From Desulfarculus sp. (lineage in GTDB: Bacteria; Desulfobacterota; Desulfarculia; Desulfarculales; Desulfarculaceae), in NCBI GenBank assembly GCA_020216625.1, contig JAIUYB010000092.1:1-7483 (forward strand): a DNA stretch of 7,483 nt, given 5' to 3'. Positions 1-5,451 of the stretch are shown piece after piece. A model generated the notes under the pieces. It saw only the letters and a list, made by a program, of their open reading frames with translations, did not search any database and was not told where the DNA came from. Numbering within the stretch: position 1 is the first letter of the stretch; every line of letters starts with the position of its first letter. A program made the translations under genes and the position numbers.

Positions 1-74
1 TATTCCTCGTCGTTTTGGCGGCCCGATTTCTCGCCAGCCTAGCGTGTCGACACGGGCGCGGTCAAGGCCAAACA

Positions 75-88
75 CGGCAATTTTGCCG
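75..88. repeat. Small inverted repeat (hairpin candidate)
   Basis: CGGCA at 75-79 and TGCCG at 84-88 form a five-base-pair stem around a four-base ATTT loop. No T-tract follows on the + strand, so it is not a convincing intrinsic terminator for an upstream + gene. On the - strand it is followed only by a short TGTTTGG. The function is unknown: it could be a weak terminator, an operator or chance. Confidence 0.3.
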
Positions 89-92
89 CATT

Positions 93-118
93 CCCCCGGC
101 CACGCCTTCCGGTGGGGG
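93..118. repeat. GC-rich inverted repeat
   Basis: CCCCC at 93-97 can pair with GGGGG at 114-118, and in an alternative fold CCGG at 96-99 pairs with CCGG at 109-112. It lies just after the 75-88 repeat, so the two may be remnants of a terminator region for a gene left of the window. There is no following T-run, and G/C homopolymers pair easily by chance in this genome. Confidence 0.2.
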
Positions 119-211
119 CGGCGAGGGCGGGTGGGGGATGTTTGTTAGCCAGACTAAAATATGGCCGGGAATCACTCCATGTTCTCAATTGTCGACCTTG
201 GGCCTCGGCTC

Positions 212-240
212 TTGACAGTTTTGTGCTGGCATGGGATATA
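212..240 (+). promoter_or_regulatory. Candidate sigma70-type promoter for nadE
   Basis: A perfect -35 hexamer TTGACA lies at 212-217. After a 17-base spacer comes GATATA at 235-240, which matches the TATAAT consensus at only three of six positions but is preceded by TGG at 232-234, giving an extended -10 (TGn). An alternative -10, TATAGG at 237-242, would need a 19-base spacer. Transcription would start near 247 and give a nadE leader of roughly 170 bases. A consensus -35 with this spacing is notable in such GC-rich DNA, but the call rests on motif matching alone. Confidence 0.5.
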
Positions 241-286
241 GGGCAATTACTGCCGCTTCGCGCCAACGGGGCCAATCACCTGTATG

Positions 287-318
287 CCTGGGAAGAATGG
301 GGTAAGATACCTCCCAGG
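287..318 (+). promoter_or_regulatory. Hairpin in the predicted nadE leader
   Basis: CCTGGGA at 287-293 pairs perfectly with TCCCAGG at 312-318. Inside it, GGTA at 301-304 pairs with TACC at 308-311 around a three-base loop. The 3' arm (308-318) is therefore continuous, and the 5' arm carries a seven-base bulge (294-300). It lies within the predicted leader, about 100 bases before the nadE start. It does not match a NAD+ riboswitch that I recognise, and no T-tract follows. It may be an RNA regulatory element, a protein-binding stem or chance. Confidence 0.3.
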
Positions 319-415
319 ATCAGGAACAAGTTCAACCCCATGCCACCCTCGGGGCCAGCAGGCCTGGTCCGGGGGTCGGCGCGCCCCAAATTGGCCCCAG
401 CGGAACCGGTGCAAC

Positions 416-2131
416 ATGAGTGAAGGCAACCAAACCCTGCGCGTCGCCCAGGCCCAGATCAACCCCACGGTGGGGGACCTGGCGGCCAACCTGGCCTTGA
501 TCCAGGAGCATCTGGACCTGGCGCGGCAACGCGGCGCGGACCTGGTCACCTTCCCCGAATTGGCCATCTGCGGCTATCCCCCCGAGGATCTCCTGCTCAA
601 GCCCCGCTTTCTCAAGGACACCGCCCGCGCCCTGGAGCGCCTGGCCCAGGCCACCCGGGGGCTGACCGCGTTGGTGGGCTACGCCGAAAGCGACCTGGGC
701 CGGGTTTACAACTCCGCCGCCCTGTTGCACGACGGCCGCCTGGTGGCCTCCTACCGCAAGCTGGAGCTGCCCAACTACGGCGTATTCGACGAGAAGCGCT
801 ACTTCAGCCCCGGCGAGGGCTGTCTGATCTTCACCCTGCGCGGGGCGCGGGTTCTGGTCACCATCTGCGAGGACGTCTGGGTGCCCCTGAGCGCGGCCGA
901 GCGGTGCGCCCGGGCCCTGAGGCCCCAGGTGGTGGTGAACATCTCGGCCAGCCCCTTCCACGCCGGCAAGCTGGACCTGCGCCGCCAGGTCCTGGCCCGC
1001 TTCGCCCGCGGTGTCGGGGCTCCGGTCTGCTACAACAACCTGCTGGGCGCCCAGGACGAGCTGGTCTTTGACGGCGGCTGTCTGGTCATCGGCGCGGACG
1101 GGGACATGCTGGCCTGCGCCCGGCGCTTCGAGCAGGATCTGTTGGTCACCGACCTGGATCTGGTCGCCCCGGACCAGCCCCCGGCCGCCGCCCCGCCCCA
1201 CCGTCTGGTGGAGCTGGTGGCCCCGGCTCCGGTCCACGGCCTGCCCGCGCCCCCGGCCTGCGCCCCGGAGATGGGCCGGCTGGAGGAGATCTGGCGGGCC
1301 CTGGTGCTGGGCACCCGCGACTACATGCGCAAGAACGGTTTCAAAAAGGTGGTGCTGGGGCTCTCCGGCGGCATCGATTCCTCGCTGGTGGCGGCGGTGG
1401 CGGTGGAGGCCCTGGGGCGCGAGAACGTCCTGGGGGTGACCATGCCCAGCCAGTACACCAGCGGCGAGACCCTCTCCGACGCCGAGCGGCTGGCCAAGAA
1501 CCTGGGCCTGACCCTGCACACCATCCCCATCAAGGCCATTCTGGAGGTCTATCTGCGGGAGCTGGCCCCGGCCTTCGGCCCCGGACCCCTGGGGGTGGAG
1601 GCGGAGAACCTCCAGGCCCGCATCCGGGGCAATCTGTTGATGGCGCTGTCCAACCGCTTCGGCTGGCTGGTGCTGACCACCGGCAACAAGAGCGAGACCG
1701 CGGTGGGCTATTGCACCCTCTACGGCGACATGGCCGGTGGCTTCGCGGTGATCAAGGACGTGCCCAAGACCCTGGTCTACGAGCTCTGCGCGCACCTGAA
1801 CCAGTCCGCCGGGCGCGAGATCATCCCCCAGAGCGTCATCGCCCGGCCGCCCACGGCCGAGCTGCGGCCCGGCCAGAGGGACGAGGACTCCCTGCCGCCC
1901 TACGCGGTGCTGGATCCCATTCTCCAGGCCTACGTGGAGCAAGACAAGGTGTTGGACGAGATCGCCGCCGAGGGGTTCGATCCCGAGGTGGTCAAGGAGG
2001 TGGTGCGGTTGGTGGACCTGAACGAGTACAAGCGTCGTCAGGCCCCGCCGGGGGTGAAAATCACGCCCAAGGCCTTTGGCCGCGACCGCCGGCTGCCGAT
2101 CACCAACCATTACCGGCCGGGCTGGGACTAG
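416..2131 (+). CDS. nadE: Glutamine-dependent NAD+ synthetase
   Basis: This 571-residue cytoplasmic enzyme catalyses the last step of NAD+ synthesis: ATP-dependent amidation of nicotinic acid adenine dinucleotide, with ammonia drawn from glutamine. The N-terminal half (about residues 8-270) is a nitrilase-fold glutaminase with the expected Glu-Lys-Cys triad: E48 (in TFPEL), K115 (in YRKLELPNYG) and C151 (in TICEDVW). The C-terminal half (about 290-571) is the synthetase domain with the PP-loop SGGIDSS at 317-323, followed by TTGNKSE and the family tail ending in PITNHY. The length is typical of the two-domain form. ATG 416 is chosen because the conserved start (RVAQAQINPTVGD) follows it. The in-frame ATG at 284 would add 44 residues of unrelated Pro/Arg/Gly sequence. 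The Shine-Dalgarno is weak (CGGAA, 401-405). A promoter candidate lies at 212-240, and the GOGAT genes follow 93 bases downstream. The family assignment is very secure. Confidence 0.97.
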   Translation: MSEGNQTLRVAQAQINPTVGDLAANLALIQEHLDLARQRGADLVTFPELAICGYPPEDLLLKPRFLKDTARALERLAQATRGLTALVGYAESDLGRVYNSAALLHDGRLVASYRKLELPNYGVFDEKRYFSPGEGCLIFTLRGARVLVTICEDVWVPLSAAERCARALRPQVVVNISASPFHAGKLDLRRQVLARFARGVGAPVCYNNLLGAQDELVFDGGCLVIGADGDMLACARRFEQDLLVTDLDLVAPDQPPAAAPPHRLVELVAPAPVHGLPAPPACAPEMGRLEEIWRALVLGTRDYMRKNGFKKVVLGLSGGIDSSLVAAVAVEALGRENVLGVTMPSQYTSGETLSDAERLAKNLGLTLHTIPIKAILEVYLRELAPAFGPGPLGVEAENLQARIRGNLLMALSNRFGWLVLTTGNKSETAVGYCTLYGDMAGGFAVIKDVPKTLVYELCAHLNQSAGREIIPQSVIARPPTAELRPGQRDEDSLPPYAVLDPILQAYVEQDKVLDEIAAEGFDPEVVKEVVRLVDLNEYKRRQAPPGVKITPKAFGRDRRLPITNHYRPGWD

Positions 2132-2157
2132 ACCGCGCGGCCGGGGCAACGCATTGA

Positions 2158-2194
2158 TCCGGCGCCGCCCGCCGCGAGGGGGCGCGCCGCCGGA
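2158..2194 (+). repeat. GC-rich intergenic hairpin between nadE and the GOGAT cluster
   Basis: TCCGGCG at 2158-2164 pairs perfectly with CGCCGGA at 2188-2194. After a small internal loop, CGCCC at 2166-2170 pairs with GGGCG at 2180-2184. The stem begins 26 bases after the nadE stop codon. The downstream bases (ATTGGGTTC) lack a T-tract, so it is not a classical intrinsic terminator. It could attenuate transcription, protect an RNA end, or mark a processing point between nadE and the GOGAT genes. No good promoter is visible in the 93-base gap. Confidence 0.45.
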
Positions 2195-2198
2195 ATTG

Positions 2199-2222
2199 GG
2201 TTCACACCAAGGGGGTGAAACC
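2199..2222 (+). promoter_or_regulatory. Strong Shine-Dalgarno of the amidotransferase gene, inside a possible hairpin
   Basis: AAGGGGGTGA at 2209-2218 matches the ideal AAGGAGGTGA at nine of ten positions and sits six bases before ATG 2225, which fixes the start. The same bases can fold: GGTTCAC at 2199-2205 pairs with GTGAA(A)CC at 2215-2222 with one bulged A. This places the Shine-Dalgarno partly in the stem and partly in the loop. An alternative fold pairs CACC at 2205-2208 with GGTG at 2214-2217. The binding site is clear; any regulatory role for the fold is inference. Confidence 0.6.
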
Positions 2223-2224
2223 TC

Positions 2225-3442
2225 ATGAGGCTACTGCATCGCAAACAGTTCCCCACCAGCAAGGACATCAGCGGCTGCGCCATCAGCGGCATGATGAGCG
2301 AGACCGGCACGCCCATGAGCGGGGAGGCCATCATCCGCTCCATCGCCAACATGCATGACCGCAGCAACGGCCTGGGCGGCGGTTTCGCGGCCTACGGCAT
2401 CTACCCCGAGATGCGCGACCGCTACGCCCTGCACGTCATGTATGACGCCATGGACGACAAGCAGGAGACCGAGCGCATCATCAGCCGCTGGTGCACCGTC
2501 TACGGCGACGAGACCATCCCCACCCGGCCCTCGGCCCTGGTCCGTCACCGGCCCATCCTCCATCGCTACTTCGTCAACATCAAGCCCGAGGTGATGGAGC
2601 GTTTCTGCGACGAGACCGAGGACGACGCCATCGTGGACCTGGTGATGACCATCAACGCCGACGTTCAGGGCGGGTTCGTCTTCTCCTCGGGCAAGAACAT
2701 GGGCGTGTTCAAGGGCGTGGGCTTCCCCGAGGACATCGGCGAGTTCTACCGTCTGGACGAGTACCAGGCCTACATCTGGACCAGCCATGGCCGGTTTCCC
2801 ACCAACACCACCGGCTGGTGGGGCGGGGCGCACCCCTTCTCGCTGCTGGACTGGTCGGTGGTGCACAACGGCGAGATCAGCTCCTACGGCATCAACAAGC
2901 GCTATCTGGACAACTTCGGCTACAAGTGCACCCTGCACACCGACACCGAGGTCATCGCCTACCTGTTCGACCTGTTGGTCCGCAAGCACCGCCTGCCCTT
3001 CGAGGCGGCCTGCATGGCCATGGCCCCGCCCTTCTGGCCCCAGTTGGAGCGCCTGCCCGAGGTCCGGCGCGAGTTGGCCCGCACCCTGCGCATCGTCTAT
3101 GGCGGCGCGCTCCTGAACGGTCCCTTCTCGGTGCTGGTGGGCCACGCCGGCGGCATGGTGGGCTTCAACGACCGCACCAAGCTCCGGCCCATGGTGGGCG
3201 CGCGCAAGGGCGACATGGTCTACATGGCCAGCGAGGAAGGCGCCATCCGCGAGGTCTGCAACGACCCCGAGGTGGTCTGGCACGCCGCCGGCGGGGTGCC
3301 GATCATGGCCCATCTGAAGGAGCCGGAGAAGGTCATCGGCCCCGAGGCCACCGCCCGTCTGAAGGCCCACTCCTGCCGCTTGCCGGCCGGGGCCTGGCAG
3401 GAAGCCCCCCGGGCCGGCCGCGCCGCGGCCTCGGTGCAATGA
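2225..3442 (+). CDS. Glutamate synthase, glutamine amidotransferase subunit (split GltB, class II)
   Basis: This 405-residue protein corresponds to the N-terminal glutaminase domain of ordinary GltB, encoded here as a separate subunit. It should hydrolyse glutamine and channel the ammonia to the synthase subunit encoded next. The likely nucleophile is C18 (GCAISG). Class II amidotransferases use an N-terminal cysteine, so removal of a 17-residue propeptide is predicted. Other family residues are visible: R190 (GRFPTNT), N215-G216 (VVHNGEISSYG, oxyanion region) and D240 (HTDTE), followed by a DRTKLRP segment. About 170 residues separate the nucleophile from the Arg motif, as I recall for archaeal-type subunits. 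The C-terminal 20 residues are Ala/Arg/Pro-rich and probably disordered. The start is fixed by the Shine-Dalgarno at 2209-2218, and the synthase gene begins 43 bases after the stop. The GlxB/MgsA amidotransferases of N-methylglutamate synthases are related, but the ferredoxin-bearing partner favours GOGAT. Confidence 0.92.
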   Translation: MRLLHRKQFPTSKDISGCAISGMMSETGTPMSGEAIIRSIANMHDRSNGLGGGFAAYGIYPEMRDRYALHVMYDAMDDKQETERIISRWCTVYGDETIPTRPSALVRHRPILHRYFVNIKPEVMERFCDETEDDAIVDLVMTINADVQGGFVFSSGKNMGVFKGVGFPEDIGEFYRLDEYQAYIWTSHGRFPTNTTGWWGGAHPFSLLDWSVVHNGEISSYGINKRYLDNFGYKCTLHTDTEVIAYLFDLLVRKHRLPFEAACMAMAPPFWPQLERLPEVRRELARTLRIVYGGALLNGPFSVLVGHAGGMVGFNDRTKLRPMVGARKGDMVYMASEEGAIREVCNDPEVVWHAAGGVPIMAHLKEPEKVIGPEATARLKAHSCRLPAGAWQEAPRAGRAAASVQ

Positions 3443-3471
3443 GACTCCACCGCCAACCCCGCGGTTTCGTG

Positions 3472-3479
3472 AAAGGTGA
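3472..3479 (+). promoter_or_regulatory. Ribosome binding site deciding a GTG start
   Basis: AAAGGTGA at 3472-3479 is a good Shine-Dalgarno six bases before GTG 3486. It supports the GTG start of the synthase gene, which otherwise has no ATG before its conserved ferredoxin-like N-terminus. Confidence 0.7.
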
Positions 3480-3485
3480 CCCAAG

Positions 3486-5003
3486 GTGAGCAAGAGACTG
3501 GTTCAAGCCGAATTCAACGTGGAGCGCGATCCCGAGCGCTGCATCCAGTGCCAGGTCTGCGTGCGCCAATGCTCCAACCAAGTGCACGCCTACGACGCCG
3601 AGTCCGACCAGGTGACCTGCGACGAGGCCTCCTGCGTGGGCTGCCAGCGCTGCGCGACCCTGTGCCCCACCAACGCCCTGACCATCAAGAAGGCCCCGCC
3701 GGAGTTCGCCCCGGACAACAACTGGACCTCCGACGTCATCCAGAACATCTACCGCCAGGCCGAGACCGGCGGCGTGCTCTTGTCGGCCATGGGCAACGAC
3801 ACCGCCAAGGTCAGCTGGTGGGACAACATCCTGCTCAACGCCAGCCAGGTGACCAACCCCTCCATCGATCCCCTGCGCGAGCCCATGGAGCTGACCACCT
3901 TCCTGGGGGCCAAGCCCAACGCGGTGGAGCTTAACTTCGACGACCAGGGCGGCCCCAGCCTGGCCACCAAGCTGGCTCCCCAACTGGTGCTCTCCACCCC
4001 GATCATGTTCAGCGCCATGAGCTACGGGGCCATCAGCTACAACGCCTTCGAGTCCCTGGCCCGGGCGGCGGGCCAGTACGGCACCTTCGCCAACAGCGGC
4101 GAGGGCGGCCTGCACAAGGACTTCTGGCCCCACGGCCCCAACATGATCGTGCAGGTGGCCTCCGGCCGCTTCGGGGTGGACATCGACTACCTCAAGGTGG
4201 CGGCGGCGGTGGAGATCAAGATCGGCCAGGGGGCCAAGCCCGGCATCGGCGGGCACCTGCCCGGCGAGAAGGTCGACGAGCGCATCAGCCAGACCCGCAT
4301 GATCCCGGTGGGCTCCGACGCCATCAGCCCGGCCCCCCACCACGACATCTACTCCATCGAGGATCTGCGCCAGCTCATCTACAGCCTCAAGGAGGCCACC
4401 CGCTACCAGAAGCCCATCAGCGTCAAGATCGCCGCGGTGCACAACGTGGCGGCCATCGCCAGCGGCATCGTCCGCGCCGGGGCCGACATCGTGGCCATCG
4501 ACGGCTACAAGGGCGGCACCGGCGCCGCCCCCACCATGATCCGCAACAACGTGGGCATCCCCATCGAGTTCGCCCTGGCCGCGGTGGACGACCGCCTGCG
4601 CCAGGAAGGCATCCGCAACCAGGCCTCGGTGGTGGCCTGCGGCGGCTTCCGCTCCTCGGCCGACGTGGTCAAGGCCATCGCCCTGGGAGCCGACGCGGTC
4701 TACATCGGCACCGCGGCCCTGGTGGCCCTGGGTTGCCACTTGTGCCAGAAGTGCTACACCGGCAAATGCAACTGGGGCATCGCCACCCAGGATCCCTATC
4801 TGACCCGCCGCCTGAACCCCGAAATCGGGGCCCGCCGCCTGGTTAACCTCCTGCGCGGCTGGTCCCACGAGATCAAGGAGATGATGGGCGGCATGGGCAT
4901 CAACGCCATCGAAAGCCTGCGCGGCAACCGCGAACATCTGCGGGGCGTGGGGTTGTCCGACCGCGAGCTCAGCATCCTGGGCATCAAGGCGGCGGGGGAG
5001 TAG
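3486..5003 (+). CDS. gltB: Glutamate synthase, FMN-binding synthase subunit with N-terminal ferredoxin domain (archaeal-type GltB)
   Basis: This 505-residue catalytic subunit makes glutamate by reductive amination of 2-oxoglutarate on FMN. Residues 15-65 form a two-cluster ferredoxin domain: C19-x2-C22-x2-C25-x3-C29 and C50-x2-C53-x2-C56-x3-C60-P, with an additional C45. Residues about 130-480 are the FMN-barrel synthase domain: the MSYGAIS and NSGEGG segments, K314 in SVKIAAV, and the GOGAT signature IDGYKGGTGAAP around 338-349. Near the end, C417, C423 and C428 match the C-x5-C-x4-C ligands of the GOGAT 3Fe-4S cluster, and an extra C420 lies between them (CHLCQKCYTGKC, then GIATQDP). The start is GTG 3486. 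The ferredoxin-like gene begins four bases after the stop codon. The ferredoxin head and size match split GOGATs of methanogens and anaerobic bacteria rather than fused GltB. Alternative functions in the family (GlxD/MgsC, N-methylglutamate synthesis) seem less likely. Confidence 0.95.
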   Translation: MSKRLVQAEFNVERDPERCIQCQVCVRQCSNQVHAYDAESDQVTCDEASCVGCQRCATLCPTNALTIKKAPPEFAPDNNWTSDVIQNIYRQAETGGVLLSAMGNDTAKVSWWDNILLNASQVTNPSIDPLREPMELTTFLGAKPNAVELNFDDQGGPSLATKLAPQLVLSTPIMFSAMSYGAISYNAFESLARAAGQYGTFANSGEGGLHKDFWPHGPNMIVQVASGRFGVDIDYLKVAAAVEIKIGQGAKPGIGGHLPGEKVDERISQTRMIPVGSDAISPAPHHDIYSIEDLRQLIYSLKEATRYQKPISVKIAAVHNVAAIASGIVRAGADIVAIDGYKGGTGAAPTMIRNNVGIPIEFALAAVDDRLRQEGIRNQASVVACGGFRSSADVVKAIALGADAVYIGTAALVALGCHLCQKCYTGKCNWGIATQDPYLTRRLNPEIGARRLVNLLRGWSHEIKEMMGGMGINAIESLRGNREHLRGVGLSDRELSILGIKAAGE

Positions 5004-5007
5004 GCCG

Positions 5008-5451
5008 ATGAAGCGCATCGTGGCCAAGGAAGAATACTGCATGAACTGCCGGCTGTGCGAGGTCTACTGCCTGGTCAGCCATAGCCGCAGCAAGGACCTG
5101 ATCAAGGCCTTCCGCCAGGAGCGGGGCGAGATCGTGCCCCGGATCACGGTGGAGAGGCTGGGCCCGGTCAGCTTCGCGGTGCAGTGCCGCCACTGCGACG
5201 AGCCCGCCTGCGTGGAGGCCTGCATGACCGGCGCGCTTCATCGCGACCCCGCCACCGGCGAGGTCACTCACGACCCCCAGCGCTGCGTGGGCTGCTGGAT
5301 GTGCGTGATGGTCTGTCCCACCGGGGCCATCCGCCGCGACCGAAACGGTCACGTGGCCGCCAAGTGCGATCTCTGCCTCGAAACCGGCACCCCGGCCTGC
5401 GTGGCCAACTGCCCCAACGAGGCCCTGGTCATCGAGGAAGACAATGACTAG
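5008..5451 (+). CDS. Four-cluster 4Fe-4S ferredoxin-like electron-transfer protein (CooF/HycB/DmsB-like)
   Basis: This 147-residue cytoplasmic protein contains exactly 16 cysteines, all in cluster motifs: C11-x2-C14-x2-C17-x3-C21; C60-x2-C63-x4-C68-x3-C72; C93-x2-C96-x2-C99-x3-C103-P; and C120-x2-C123-x8-C131-x3-C135-P. This is the pattern of CooF, HycB and DmsB-type proteins, which hold four [4Fe-4S] clusters and wire electrons between redox enzymes. There is no signal peptide or membrane segment. It begins four bases after the synthase stop, with GGGGGAG (4994-5000) as ribosome binding site, and overlaps the flavoprotein gene by eight bases. Its position suggests that it carries electrons between that flavoprotein and the GOGAT synthase subunit, taking the place of the Fe-S domain of the usual GltD. 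The family and cluster count are secure; the partner assignment is inferred from context. Confidence 0.92.
   Translation: MKRIVAKEEYCMNCRLCEVYCLVSHSRSKDLIKAFRQERGEIVPRITVERLGPVSFAVQCRHCDEPACVEACMTGALHRDPATGEVTHDPQRCVGCWMCVMVCPTGAIRRDRNGHVAAKCDLCLETGTPACVANCPNEALVIEEDND

Larger units (their letters stand above)
1..415. other. Non-coding region upstream of nadE
   Basis: No reading frame here looks like a protein. The short open frames on both strands have low-complexity Arg/Gly/Pro/Ala translations and no recognisable domain or good ribosome binding site. The stretch from about 140 to 310 is visibly richer in A and T than the coding DNA downstream, as expected for a regulatory intergenic region. 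It contains two small inverted repeats (75-88 and 93-118), a promoter candidate (212-240) and a leader hairpin (287-318), listed separately. The first 40 bases could be the tail of an upstream gene (one + frame stops at 40-42), but too little is present to support a call. Confidence 0.7.

Noticed and set aside
227..245. Possible sigma54 promoter (TGGCA near a nitrogen gene)
   Set aside because: The GG-N10-GC spacing required for sigma54 is not met, because AG rather than GC occurs at the needed position. The sigma70-type match is better.
284..415. Upstream in-frame start extending nadE by 44 residues
   Set aside because: The extension does not resemble NadE, whose conserved N-terminus begins just after ATG 416. 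It also lies in the less GC-rich leader with a hairpin at its start.
332..2149. 605-codon open frame on the - strand across nadE
   Set aside because: It is the antisense shadow of nadE in GC-rich DNA. The translation is Gly/Gln/His/Val-rich without any domain, while the + strand has clear NadE motifs.
2158..2200. Intrinsic terminator after nadE
   Set aside because: The stem is good, but the following bases are ATTGGGTTC without a T-run, so it is reported only as a hairpin.
2491..3489. 332-codon + strand frame inside the amidotransferase gene
   Set aside because: An Arg/Gly/Pro/His-rich out-of-frame translation. The overlapping frame carries all the conserved amidotransferase residues.
2231..3493. 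420-codon open frame on the - strand over the amidotransferase gene
   Set aside because: Low-complexity Gly/Ala/Val/His translation with no motif. It is an antisense shadow of a well-supported + strand gene.
3333..5042. 569-codon open frame on the - strand over the synthase gene
   Set aside because: Same pattern: a compositional artefact of strong GC bias at third codon positions, with no recognisable protein.
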